This document shows positions 42,187 to 50,385 of a DNA stretch of 64,000 bases, piece after piece. Location of the stretch: NCBI GenBank assembly GCA_963803495.1, contig CAWDMP010000002.1, positions 3,162,001 to 3,226,000 on the forward strand, in the 5' to 3' direction. Source of the DNA: Persicitalea sp963803495. GTDB taxonomy: Bacteria; Bacteroidota; Bacteroidia; Cytophagales; Spirosomataceae. The notes below the pieces were generated by a model that saw only the letters and a program-made list of their open reading frames with translations, ran no database searches and was not told the origin of the DNA. Numbering within the stretch: the first letter of the stretch is position 1; every line of letters starts with the position of its first letter. The translations under genes and the position numbers were made by a program.

Positions 42187-44439
42187 TTATTCTACGATGC
42201 GGAGTTTTGCGAAGCTTAGAAGCAGGGTTTTTTCACCAATACCGTCGAACTTGACGGTGGCCTTGCGGTCGGTACCGTTGATGTCCATCTTGCTCACTAC
42301 TCCGAAGCCAAACTTCGGGTGCTCCACCTTCTGTCCTTCGACAAGACCAGAGGTGTCGCTGGGCGCAAAGCCATCGGACGGCTTATGGGTAGCAACCGGC
42401 GCGCGCGACGGTACGGTCTTTCGGGTGATGTTTTTCAGGAAACCCATCGGATTGGGCTGAGTTTCGCGGGTGGCCATCTCGCGGGTAGCTTTGGTGGTAT
42501 TGAGGTATTTCTGATCCACCTCGAGCAGGAATCGGCTAGGCTCACACATTTTCAGTCGGCCCCACTGGTAGCGGCTCTCGGCGTATGAGAAGGTCAGCTT
42601 CGTTTCGGCGCGGGTGATCGCTACGTAAAAAAGCCGCCGCTCCTCTTCCAAATCCTGCCTACTTTCGAGCATCATTTGGCTGGGGAACAGGTCTTCTTCC
42701 AATCCCACGACGTACACGTGCTTGAACTCCAGTCCCTTGGCCGAGTGGATCGTCATCAGGGTAATGCGGTCGTTGTCGCCATCATCGTCGGGTTCGTCGG
42801 CGTTGGTCAGCAGCGCCACCGATTGTAGGAATGTACCGATCGACTTGTCCTCGTTCTCGGGGTTGTCCACAAATTCCTTGATGGCGTTGAGCAGTTCCTG
42901 GACGTTTTCGTAGCGCGAAAGCCCCTCTACGGTTTTGTCTTCGTACAACTCACGCAGGATACCCGAAGTCTTGGCTACATGCGTGGCTACCTCGAAGGCG
43001 TCCTTGCCCTCCTCGATCATGAGCATGAAACTTTTGATGAGGTAAGCGAACTTGTCGATCGGCACCGTCGCCCGGCCGCTCACATATTGATGAATGTTAC
43101 CGACCACATCCCAGATCCCCACGCCGTTCTCGGCCGCCGATACGGTGATCTTGGCAACGGTCGTGTCACCGATCCCGCGCTTGGGCAAGTTGATGATGCG
43201 TTTGAAGGCCTCCCCGTCCTGCTGGTTTACGATGAACCGAAGGTAGGCCAGCAGATCCTTAATTTCTTTCCTTTGGTAAAAAGAGAGCCCGCCCACGATG
43301 CGGTACTTGACGCCGAGCCGCCGCAGGGCCTCCTCGAATGAGCGCGACTGGGCATTGGTCCGGTACAGAATGGCAAAATCGTTATTGCGCAATCCGCCCT
43401 GCATCTTTTCTTCAAAAATTGAGGTTGCGATCAGGCGCCCTTCCTCGTTGTCGGACTGCGCCTTAACGACTTCGATGAGCCCGCCTTCCTCGTTTTCGGT
43501 GAATACCTCCTTGCGGAGCTGGGCCTTGTTGCGGGCGATGACCGAGTTGGCCGTGTTGACGATTGTCTGCGTGGAGCGGTAGTTCTGCTCCAGCTTGATG
43601 GTTCGCACGGTCGGGAAATCTTTTTCGAAATTCAGGATATTCTCGATGTTGGCGCCCCGGAAGGCGTAGATGCTCTGGGCGTCATCACCGACCACGCAGA
43701 TGTTTTGGTGTACCGCCGACAGCTTACGGGTAATAAGGTACTGCGACACGTTGGTATCCTGAAACTCATCGACCATCACGTACCTGAACTTATGCTGGTA
43801 CTTGTGCAGTACTTCGGGAAAATCGCGGAACAGTACATTGGTATTGTACAACAAGTCGTCGAAGTCCATCGCGTTGGCCTGGAAGCAACGTACCGTGTAG
43901 GCTTTGTAGAGTCTGCCAATCTCTGGCATCCGCGCCGCCTTGTCGTCTGCCTGAATGATGGAGTTAGCCAGATAGTCGTCCGCCGAAACCAGCCGGTTCT
44001 TAGCACCGGAAATCCGGTTGAAAACGGCGTTGGCCTTGTACGTCTTATCATCGAGATTAAACTCCTTGATGATACTCCGCAGCAGCGACTTGGAATCGTC
44101 GGTGTCGTAAATCGAGAAATTGCTGGTGTAGCCTAAGTACTTGGCCTCGATGCGCAGAATCTTGGCAAACACCGAGTGGAAGGTACCCATCCAAATGTTG
44201 CGGGCCTCGGTGCCGACGTTTGTCTCAATACGGTGGCGCATCTCGGCGGCAGCCTTATTGGTGAAGGTAAGGGAGAGGATGCGGAACGGATCGACGCCGT
44301 TCTCGATCAGGTGGGCGATCCGAAACGTCAGCACGCGGGTCTTGCCCGAGCCCGCCCCGGCAATAATCATGAGCGGCCCCTCGCCGTGCAGTACCGCTTG
44401 GCGCTGGGGCTCGTTCAGGGTCGATAGGTAGTCAATCAT
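42187..44439 (-). CDS. UvrD/PcrA-family DNA helicase
   Basis: A 750-residue superfamily 1A 3'-5' helicase. Motif I is IAGAGSGKTRVLTFR near residue 29, followed by FTNKAAAEMRHR (motif Ia), VDEFQDTN (motif II), VVGDDAQSIYAFRGA (motif III), LEQNYRST (motif IV), TIHSAKGLEFKHV (motif V) and FYVAITRAET (motif VI). The C-terminal tail ends in a small domain (KVEHPKFGFGVV), as in PcrA. It unwinds DNA in excision repair and replication restart. The start is ATG at 44439. It is downstream of, and in the same direction as, the S24 repressor gene, but separated from it by a repeat-rich spacer. Confidence 0.93.
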   Translation of the reverse strand: MIDYLSTLNEPQRQAVLHGEGPLMIIAGAGSGKTRVLTFRIAHLIENGVDPFRILSLTFTNKAAAEMRHRIETNVGTEARNIWMGTFHSVFAKILRIEAKYLGYTSNFSIYDTDDSKSLLRSIIKEFNLDDKTYKANAVFNRISGAKNRLVSADDYLANSIIQADDKAARMPEIGRLYKAYTVRCFQANAMDFDDLLYNTNVLFRDFPEVLHKYQHKFRYVMVDEFQDTNVSQYLITRKLSAVHQNICVVGDDAQSIYAFRGANIENILNFEKDFPTVRTIKLEQNYRSTQTIVNTANSVIARNKAQLRKEVFTENEEGGLIEVVKAQSDNEEGRLIATSIFEEKMQGGLRNNDFAILYRTNAQSRSFEEALRRLGVKYRIVGGLSFYQRKEIKDLLAYLRFIVNQQDGEAFKRIINLPKRGIGDTTVAKITVSAAENGVGIWDVVGNIHQYVSGRATVPIDKFAYLIKSFMLMIEEGKDAFEVATHVAKTSGILRELYEDKTVEGLSRYENVQELLNAIKEFVDNPENEDKSIGTFLQSVALLTNADEPDDDGDNDRITLMTIHSAKGLEFKHVYVVGLEEDLFPSQMMLESRQDLEEERRLFYVAITRAETKLTFSYAESRYQWGRLKMCEPSRFLLEVDQKYLNTTKATREMATRETQPNPMGFLKNITRKTVPSRAPVATHKPSDGFAPSDTSGLVEGQKVEHPKFGFGVVSKMDINGTDRKATVKFDGIGEKTLLLSFAKLRIVE

Positions 44440-44481
44440 GGTATTTTCCTAAAATCTTCGATGGCTTAGGGCTGTAAACAA

Positions 44482-44570
44482 TAGGCTATAAGCCGTAGGA
44501 CGGGCTATTGAAAGCCTATCGCCCTTAGCTTATAGCCTACGGCAAAAAAGCGTACGGCCTACAGCTTTTC
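44482..44570. repeat. inverted GGCTATAAGC repeats
   Basis: TAGGCTATAAGC at 44482-44493 and its complement at 44528-44539 enclose related pieces (TAGGCTTTC, GTAGG, CCTACGGC, CGGCCTACAGC). They lie between the stop of the S24 repressor and the helicase gene. This could form a hairpin, and is another post-stop word family. Confidence 0.6.
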
Positions 44571-44603
44571 CCAAAACTCAAAGTTAGGAAAAAAAGCGTC
44601 GCC

Positions 44604-45299
44604 CTATTCAACCGGTGCACTCACGATATTGGCTACGCGCCAAATACCGCGAATCTCGTTGGAGGGCACTGTCACGCTACCGCCCATGGGGTTGTCGGAG
44701 TGCAGGGTGAGGTAGTGCTTGGTGAGCAGATCGTTCTCGCGGATGCGCTTCACGACGAAGAAATCACGGTAGATCACCGCAAATACCCCGCCCGATTGGT
44801 AAATCCAGTCACCGGCGTCGATGGGTACCGCCAGAATTTTGGCACCGTGCACCAACTGCGGACTCATGCTATTGCCCGATACCTCGAGCACGACTGGTTC
44901 CTTTAAGTTCGCCACCAGGTCTTTGCTCACCCGGCAGGAGTCAAGGTCCTCGAAGCGAAAGCCCTCGGCAAAGCTCTCCACGAAACTTGCGTGAAATTTC
45001 ACCGGTACGAAAGGTACCTCGACGTAAGACGTTTCGTCCGGGCTGAGGTAAGCGTTGGAGTAGTTCCCTTCGGCTAGGATAGGTTCTTCACCACGCAACA
45101 GAAAATCGGCCCGTACTTGCGGATAGTGGTTGAGGATACCGATAATGGTATCATACGAGGGCTTGGCCCTGCCGCTCAAAATATTGTAAAACTTGGAAGA
45201 GTTTTCATCTAAGTCTTTGGCTATCTGATAGATAGTGATTCCGAGCGCGTCAAACACCTGTTTGAGGCGGTCCTGAATTGAGTTGTCGGTTTCTCTCAT
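44604..45299 (-). CDS. XRE-S24 (LexA/CI-like) transcriptional regulator
   Basis: A 231-residue regulator. Residues 5-65 form a helix-turn-helix of the XRE type (IYQIAKDLDENSSKFYNILSG). Residues about 120-225 form an S24 peptidase-like domain with the catalytic Ser in VSGNSMSPQL and Lys in FFVVKRI, so autocleavage in response to DNA damage or another signal is possible. Regulators of this type are often phage-derived repressors, but no phage genes surround it, and the neighbouring helicase gene hints at a host damage response (inference). Two TAGTTTTG elements precede it. Confidence 0.85.
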   Translation of the reverse strand: MRETDNSIQDRLKQVFDALGITIYQIAKDLDENSSKFYNILSGRAKPSYDTIIGILNHYPQVRADFLLRGEEPILAEGNYSNAYLSPDETSYVEVPFVPVKFHASFVESFAEGFRFEDLDSCRVSKDLVANLKEPVVLEVSGNSMSPQLVHGAKILAVPIDAGDWIYQSGGVFAVIYRDFFVVKRIRENDLLTKHYLTLHSDNPMGGSVTVPSNEIRGIWRVANIVSAPVE

Positions 45300-45337
45300 C
45301 TTGAAAATATATATTTGATTAGTGTAGTATTATATGA

Positions 45338-45369
45338 CAAAACTAAAATACAATTATGACACAAAACTA
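45338..45369 (-). promoter_or_regulatory. two TAGTTTTG elements, tandem promoters or operator
   Basis: On the minus strand upstream of the S24 regulator, TAGTTTTG occurs at 45362-45369 and 45338-45345, 24 bases apart, each followed by a CAT. They could be two -7 elements, or direct-repeat binding sites for the repressor itself. Confidence 0.5.
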
Positions 45370-45919
45370 CGAAAACCCTGAATATATATTCCCATTAAGG
45401 GCTAAAATAAAATAGATCGTACAGGACAAGACGAATCGCGCGGATTACATAATCATGACCTATGTGGTAGTTTGAGCGGTATAAAATCATGAAAGTCAAC
45501 GAAGTAGTCAGAACACGATCTTGAATAATTTTATCCGTTTACGATTCCACGCGTAGCCACGCCGCTATTTTGGTTACCTTCGATGAGTATAGCAGTTGCG
45601 GGTATTGTCTTATAGGGGGTAAATCGGATGATCGGGAAAGCATCCAGAATAAAATTTGCAAATGTGTTACTAAGGCTCTATTTTTCCGACCTGATTTCTA
45701 CTATGGGGAGCACAGTGTAGGGAATGTCTTGCTCGATAGTACAATTTCTGATTCGTGCCCCTGAAACTGTTATACATTTATCAATCAGTTTGTTACCCAG
45801 GCTTATCAACATAGGGCATACAGCAGCGTAGAGTAGAAAAATGCAATTATATATTTGAGTTTTTAAAAAAAAAGAAAAAAACTAAATATTCCCTTGCAAT
45901 AATTTAAAAGGAAAACTCA
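45370..45919. other. AT-rich spacer without a convincing gene
   Basis: Between the repressor and the ExbB promoter, about 550 bases lack a supported gene. A 64-codon reading frame at 45570-45764 has no recognisable motif and no promoter. The end of the stretch is strongly AT-rich (A-runs near 45866-45882). I see no RNA gene, hairpin terminator or mobile-element end. Confidence 0.5.
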
Positions 45920-45927
45920 TACTTTTG
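45920..45927 (+). promoter_or_regulatory. -7 promoter element TACTTTTG of the Ton operon
   Basis: This matches TAnnTTTG, with a possible TTG at 45894-45896, spaced 23 bases. It would give a leader of about 120 bases before the exbB ATG. Confidence 0.5.
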
Positions 45928-46055
45928 CAGCAGTCCATTTCTCACCTTTAACCAAAATTTAATTTTATTAAAGATCGTTTATCCAAAATTTTTCCTTAGT
46001 TCGCATCCAAGTTTAACAACCAAAATCTCAATTAACCTTTAAAAAAGTAAGTCTG

Positions 46056-46895
46056 ATGGAAAAGAAAGCTACGACCCCGGCACCCAAAGTTGCCGCAGCC
46101 CCGAAGAAGAAGACCTCAGGTGGAGGATTGAACCCGGCTTGGGTAATTCCCGTCTTGTTTGTCATTGCCCTCCTTATCTACATGTTCGTATTGGGTGCGC
46201 CGGAACATTTTATCGACGGAGATCATGAGAAAGGACCTAAACCTGGCGACTACTACGGTATCGTTTATAAGGGAGGACCTATTGTACCTATTCTGATGAC
46301 TTGCTTCCTGATCGTGTTGGTGTATACCATCGAGCGCCTTATTACATTGAGTAAAGCGAGTGGTACCTCAAATGTTGACGCCTTTGTACGCAAAATACGC
46401 AGCCTGTTGGACCGCAACCAGATCGACGAAGCGATCCGTGAGTGTGACAAGCAGAAAGGATCGGTAGGCAACGTGATCCGCACCGGACTAGAGAAGTACC
46501 GGATGCTTACCACCGATACGACGCTCGATAAAGAGCAGAAGATGGCTGCCTTATCAAAAGAAATCGAGGAGGCCACTACGCTTGAAATGCCGATGCTGCA
46601 AAAGAACCTGACGATTATCGCTACGCTGGCTTCGGCCTCTACGCTGATCGCTCTGCTCGGAACGGTAATCGGAATGATCAAGGCGTTTGCCGCACTGGGT
46701 GCATCGGGTTCACCGGATTCTGCTGCCCTGGCAACGGGTATCTCCGAGGCTTTGATCAACACGGGTTTGGGTATCGGTACGGCGGCCATTGCCACGATCT
46801 CATACGCATACCTGAATAGCAAGGTCGATGACCTCACCTACAGCATCGACGAAATCAGCATGAGCATTCAGCAGAACTTTGCTTCTCACTATTGA
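46056..46895 (+). CDS. exbB: ExbB/TolQ/MotA proton-channel protein
   Basis: A 279-residue inner-membrane protein. After a Lys/Pro-rich N-terminus comes a first membrane helix (WVIPVLFVIALLIYMFVLG). A second follows IVPILMTCFLIVLVYTIER, and the conserved core has TLIALLGTVIGMIKAFAALG and SEALINTGLGIGTAAIATISYAYL, the family signature helices forming the proton path. It works with ExbD and TonB to energise outer-membrane receptors. It is the first gene of the operon. A hairpin immediately after its stop separates it from the first exbD. Confidence 0.9.
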   Translation: MEKKATTPAPKVAAAPKKKTSGGGLNPAWVIPVLFVIALLIYMFVLGAPEHFIDGDHEKGPKPGDYYGIVYKGGPIVPILMTCFLIVLVYTIERLITLSKASGTSNVDAFVRKIRSLLDRNQIDEAIRECDKQKGSVGNVIRTGLEKYRMLTTDTTLDKEQKMAALSKEIEEATTLEMPMLQKNLTIIATLASASTLIALLGTVIGMIKAFAALGASGSPDSAALATGISEALINTGLGIGTAAIATISYAYLNSKVDDLTYSIDEISMSIQQNFASHY

Positions 46896-46901
46896 TTGAC
46901 T

Positions 46902-46931
46902 ATCAGGCGGTTTCATTGCAAACCGCCTGAT
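46902..46931 (+). terminator. hairpin between exbB and the first exbD
   Basis: A 12-bp perfect stem (ATCAGGCGGTTT, loop CATTGC, complement) followed by GATTTTT, starting seven bases after the exbB stop. It could be a partial terminator or an RNA-stabilising element that raises ExbB over ExbD output. Confidence 0.75.
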
Positions 46932-46999
46932 GATTTTTGATTCTGTCAAAATAATCAATAGCATTGTTTCGTTAATATAAAAAAAACTTATATATTGCC

Positions 47000-47620
47000 A
47001 TGGCAAAAGTAAGACCAAAGAAGCATCCGCCTACGACCGACATGACGGCGATGACCGATGTAGCGTTTCTGCTACTTACGTTCTTCATCATGACCGCCAC
47101 GTTTAAGTCGCAGGAGGCCGCCGAAATCGATACGCCTTCTTCCATTTCCTCGATCAAGGTACCCGATGACAACATCATGATGATCAGCATCGGCAATGAG
47201 GGGGAAGTGTTTTTCGGAGTAGACGCGCAGCCCGACCGCATCGCGATGCTGAATAACATTGCCGAGTCGAAGGGCCTGACGTTCACCGACGCACAGAAAC
47301 AGAAATTTTCCTATCAGGCGAGTTTCGGATTTCCGCTGGCGCAGTTGAAAGGATGGCTCGATCTGCCTGGTCCCGAAATGGGCCTTGTCAAGCAGCCGGG
47401 TATCCCAACCGACTCGTCCGGTGTGAGTGAACTGGCCGACTGGGTGTACGCCGCTCGCAAAGCTAACTCGCAACTCAGGATCGCAATCAAGGGCGACAAT
47501 TCTGCCAAGTTTCCCACGTTTAAGAACGTGCTGGCGAACCTGCAATCGCAGAACATCAACCGTTTCAACCTGATCACGGACGGCGAAGAGCCCCCCGCAG
47601 GCTGGAGAGCCGAAGATTAA
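47000..47620 (+). CDS. exbD: ExbD/TolR-family biopolymer transporter, copy 1
   Basis: A 206-residue protein with one N-terminal membrane helix (FLLLTFFIMTATF) preceded by TDMTAMTDVA, which contains the conserved Asp of the proton pathway. The periplasmic part is longer than the usual 140 residues of ExbD and includes a long insert, then a TolR-like end (LRIAIKGDNSAKFPTFKNVL). It assembles with ExbB. It is the second gene of the operon, 56 bases before the second ExbD. Confidence 0.88.
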   Translation: MAKVRPKKHPPTTDMTAMTDVAFLLLTFFIMTATFKSQEAAEIDTPSSISSIKVPDDNIMMISIGNEGEVFFGVDAQPDRIAMLNNIAESKGLTFTDAQKQKFSYQASFGFPLAQLKGWLDLPGPEMGLVKQPGIPTDSSGVSELADWVYAARKANSQLRIAIKGDNSAKFPTFKNVLANLQSQNINRFNLITDGEEPPAGWRAED

Positions 47621-47675
47621 TCAGTAATTCGAGTGCAGGGCCCGCCCTGAGATTCACCCTAAACAGAATAAAGCA

Positions 47676-48263
47676 ATGGCAGAAATAGTAGAGTCGGGTG
47701 GTAAAAGCAAAGGTGATGGTAAGGTAAGGGCCAAAAAGATGTCCACCCGCGTGGACATGACCCCTATGGTGGATTTGGGCTTCTTGTTGATTACCTTCTT
47801 TATGCTGGCCACTACCCTGAGCAAGCCGACGTCGATGACGCTCACCGTACCCGATAAGGACGAGGAGAAAAAGGAAATCGAGACCGAACCTTTGAAAGCG
47901 TCGAAAGTTATGACCGTATTTCTCGGTCGCAACGATGATGTCTTCCTATTGGACGGACTTGCCGCCGATGACGATAAGGCCCAGACTGAACTCAAAAAGG
48001 TTCGTTTCGGTACTGAACTCCGTGACGCGATTTTTGCATCGCAAAAGCGGATCAACTCTCAGAATGAGAAAGACGCCGAAGGCAACTTACCTTTTGTGGT
48101 GGTTATAAAGCCGACTGTGGTATCTACTTATAAGAATGTAGTGGATATTCTGGATGAGATGGCGATCACCAAAACCAAAAGGTACGCAATGGTGGATTTT
48201 CTGACTCCTTCCGAGATAAAGCTTTTGGGCGACAACATTATCGTTCGCCCGGAAGACGAGTAG
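47676..48263 (+). CDS. exbD: ExbD/TolR-family biopolymer transporter, copy 2
   Basis: A 195-residue protein with a TM helix after STRVDMTPMVDLGFLLITFF, which contains the family Asp. A charged linker (PDKDEEKKEIETE) follows, and then a periplasmic alpha/beta domain ending KRYAMVDFLTPSEIKLL. Two adjacent, dissimilar exbD genes are typical of Bacteroidota and may form a hetero-assembly. The TonB gene follows after about 40 bases. Confidence 0.88.
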   Translation: MAEIVESGGKSKGDGKVRAKKMSTRVDMTPMVDLGFLLITFFMLATTLSKPTSMTLTVPDKDEEKKEIETEPLKASKVMTVFLGRNDDVFLLDGLAADDDKAQTELKKVRFGTELRDAIFASQKRINSQNEKDAEGNLPFVVVIKPTVVSTYKNVVDILDEMAITKTKRYAMVDFLTPSEIKLLGDNIIVRPEDE

Positions 48264-48304
48264 TTTTCAATTCATTTATAATAATCTAATTTAAATTAAA
48301 CGCC

Positions 48305-49126
48305 ATGGCAGAAATGAGCCCGAGCGCGACGCTTGACGACATAGTGTTCGAGAATCGCAACAAGTCGTACGGCGCGTATCCGCTCCGGCAGGAGTACAGG
48401 GGGGTAATCAACCGCTCGACTCTGATCGGAGCAGCCATCTTTATTTTGGCGATGTTGGCGCCGATGCTGGCTGACAAATTCCTGACGGAAGACGAAAGCC
48501 AGGAAGTGATGGTAGACGTGAACTTGATGGATATTCCACCGCCGCCTATCGACCCCGCCGAACCACCCCCGCCACCGCCGCCGCCCGTTGAGCAACCTAA
48601 GGTAGAAACTGTAAAGTTCCTGCCCCCGGAAGTGAAGAAGGACGAAGAGGTACCCATCGAGACACCTCCACCTACTGTGGAGAAACTGGAGGTCGCCGTA
48701 GCCGCAAACAAAACCCAGGAAGGCGACATCAACGCAACGGAGCTGATCATTGCCCCTGAAGCCATCGCCGCCCCCAGCAAGGGTACGGTAGTAGAGGCCA
48801 AGGTCGAAGAGCAGATCTTTACCGTAGTGGAGCAGCAGCCTGAGTTTCCGGGAGGGGTAGGGGAGATGTACAAGTTTCTGAGCAAAAACATCAAGTACCC
48901 AAGTGCTGCATCTCGCGCCAACGTTTCAGGAAAGGTATACCTGACATTCGTAGTGAATACCGATGGATCTATCCAGGACGTGTCCGTACTGAAAGGACTC
49001 GGATTTGGCTGCGACGAGGAAGCTGTACGTGTTGTGAAGACAATGCCCAAGTGGAGAGCCGGTAAGCAGTCCGGTCGTCCGGTGCGGGTGAAGTTCAACC
49101 TTCCCATTAGTTTCCAACTCGAGTAA
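48305..49126 (+). CDS. tonB: energy transducer TonB
   Basis: A 273-residue protein: a cytoplasmic N-terminus of the Bacteroidota type (DDIVFENRNKSYGAYPLRQEY), one membrane helix (STLIGAAIFILAMLAPML), a proline-rich periplasmic spacer (IDPAEPPPPPPPPVEQP) and a C-terminal TonB domain (YPSAASRANVSGKVYLTFVV to KWRAGKQSGRPVRVKF). It transmits the proton-motive force to TonB-dependent receptors such as the one at 12036. The start is ATG at 48305. Confidence 0.92.
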   Translation: MAEMSPSATLDDIVFENRNKSYGAYPLRQEYRGVINRSTLIGAAIFILAMLAPMLADKFLTEDESQEVMVDVNLMDIPPPPIDPAEPPPPPPPPVEQPKVETVKFLPPEVKKDEEVPIETPPPTVEKLEVAVAANKTQEGDINATELIIAPEAIAAPSKGTVVEAKVEEQIFTVVEQQPEFPGGVGEMYKFLSKNIKYPSAASRANVSGKVYLTFVVNTDGSIQDVSVLKGLGFGCDEEAVRVVKTMPKWRAGKQSGRPVRVKFNLPISFQLE

Positions 49127-49134
49127 GACAGCGT

Positions 49135-49344
49135 ATGAATAGAAGACCCGTGCATCAGCAAGTAGGATTTGTTGCTTCGGTGTTCATGGCTCTGATTTAC
49201 ATGGGAGGAGGGATCTTTTTGATCTTCTCCTCCTTGTCTTTTAGATTCCTCCCCACCGGAAGTGCTTATCGGTATGTATTCGCGGTGGCTTTGATCGCTT
49301 ACGGAGCCTATCGTGGTTATCGAGCCCGCGAATACATCAATTGA
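49135..49344 (+). CDS. small two-helix membrane protein of the Ton operon
   Basis: A 69-residue protein with two hydrophobic helices (ASVFMALIYMGGGIFLIFSS and YVFAVALIAYGAYRG) and a short basic tail. No family function is known. Its position eight bases after tonB and just before the PstS-like gene suggests that it is part of the same transcript. Confidence 0.7.
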   Translation: MNRRPVHQQVGFVASVFMALIYMGGGIFLIFSSLSFRFLPTGSAYRYVFAVALIAYGAYRGYRAREYIN

Positions 49345-49360
49345 ATAGGATGGAGTGTGT

Positions 49361-50302
49361 ATGAAAATTCCCGGATTGTTTATTATTGTAGCAGTAGTTG
49401 CCGCGGTGAGCGGCTGTTCGTCGGGGAACCTCGATAATCCGAGAAGCGGAACCGTTAAGATGAGCGCCGATGAGTCGTATCGTCCCTTAGTAAGCGCGTT
49501 GACCAGTGCCTACGAAGGAATATTTCCCGACGCACATTTTGAAGTGACGTATCGACCCGAGCAGGAATCCATTCTGTCATTATTACGTGACAGTTCCCGA
49601 CTAGCGTTCACCAGCCGACCGCTTAGTCCCAAGGAAAAAGAAATTATCAAGAGACAGAGCGGAGCCATAAAAGAACAAAAAATTGCGATCGATGGGATTG
49701 CGCTCATTGTGGGCAAGGCCAATCAAGACAGCCTGATCACGATAGAGGAATTGGAAGGACTTTTTTCCGGCCGAATTCGGGATTGGTCACAATTGAAGGG
49801 AAGCAAACAATCGGGGCCTGTCACGCTTGTTTTCGATTATGCCAATGCCAGCAATTTGGAGTATATGCTTAAACGCTTCGATGTGCAAGATGTCACAAAA
49901 CTGCCGATTTATACCTCCAATTCGAATGAGAAGGTAATCGAATTCGTCAAGGAGAACCGGATGGCTATTGGATTTATAGGGGTGAATTGGATTAGCGACG
50001 GTCGAGCAGCCTTATCCGAAAAGCTTTCGAGTGGACTCCGCGTCATGGGCGTTTCCGACAAAGCGAACCCCACTTCGATAAAAGATTACGCTCAGCCCTT
50101 TCAATACGATCTCAAAAGAGGGCGTTACCCTTTGGCACGATTTATCTATATCATTAGTCGTGAGGGTTATTCAGGGCTGGGTGGTGGCCTGATGACCTAC
50201 ATTGCCCGAGACGTAGGTGGGTTGGTGATCGAGAAGATGGGACTGGTCCCAACGATCCCTTATCCCAGGAATGTGGAAATGCAAACCAAACAAAACTTTT
50301 AG
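49361..50302 (+). CDS. PstS-like phosphate-binding-fold lipoprotein
   Basis: A 313-residue lipoprotein with lipobox AVSGC (cysteine at residue 19), then a PstS-type periplasmic binding domain. Evidence is KMSADESYRPLVSALTSAYEG, RLAFTSRPLSPKEKE, DGIALIVGKANQD (the hallmark PstS strand), LEGLFSGRIRDWSQLKG and the C-terminal YPLARFIYIISREGYSGLGG. There is no pst permease nearby; instead, it is embedded in the Ton operon. The ligand may not be phosphate. ATG at 49361 is favoured over a GTG two codons earlier. Confidence 0.82.
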   Translation: MKIPGLFIIVAVVAAVSGCSSGNLDNPRSGTVKMSADESYRPLVSALTSAYEGIFPDAHFEVTYRPEQESILSLLRDSSRLAFTSRPLSPKEKEIIKRQSGAIKEQKIAIDGIALIVGKANQDSLITIEELEGLFSGRIRDWSQLKGSKQSGPVTLVFDYANASNLEYMLKRFDVQDVTKLPIYTSNSNEKVIEFVKENRMAIGFIGVNWISDGRAALSEKLSSGLRVMGVSDKANPTSIKDYAQPFQYDLKRGRYPLARFIYIISREGYSGLGGGLMTYIARDVGGLVIEKMGLVPTIPYPRNVEMQTKQNF

Positions 50303-50320
50303 GGTTGCTCCACAATTTAT

Positions 50321-50328
50321 TATCTTTG
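50321..50328 (+). promoter_or_regulatory. -7 promoter element TATCTTTG
   Basis: This matches TAnnTTTG, about 58 bases before the TPR gene, and may provide extra transcription of the last gene of the operon. Confidence 0.45.
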
Positions 50329-50385
50329 GAACTTGTTTATTAGCGAAAACCCAAATTTTAATCTCTTTTTCAACTCGATTAGAAA

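Noticed and set aside
45570..45764. A 64-codon frame in the spacer before the Ton operon
   Set aside because: No motif, no promoter element and composition like the surrounding non-coding DNA.
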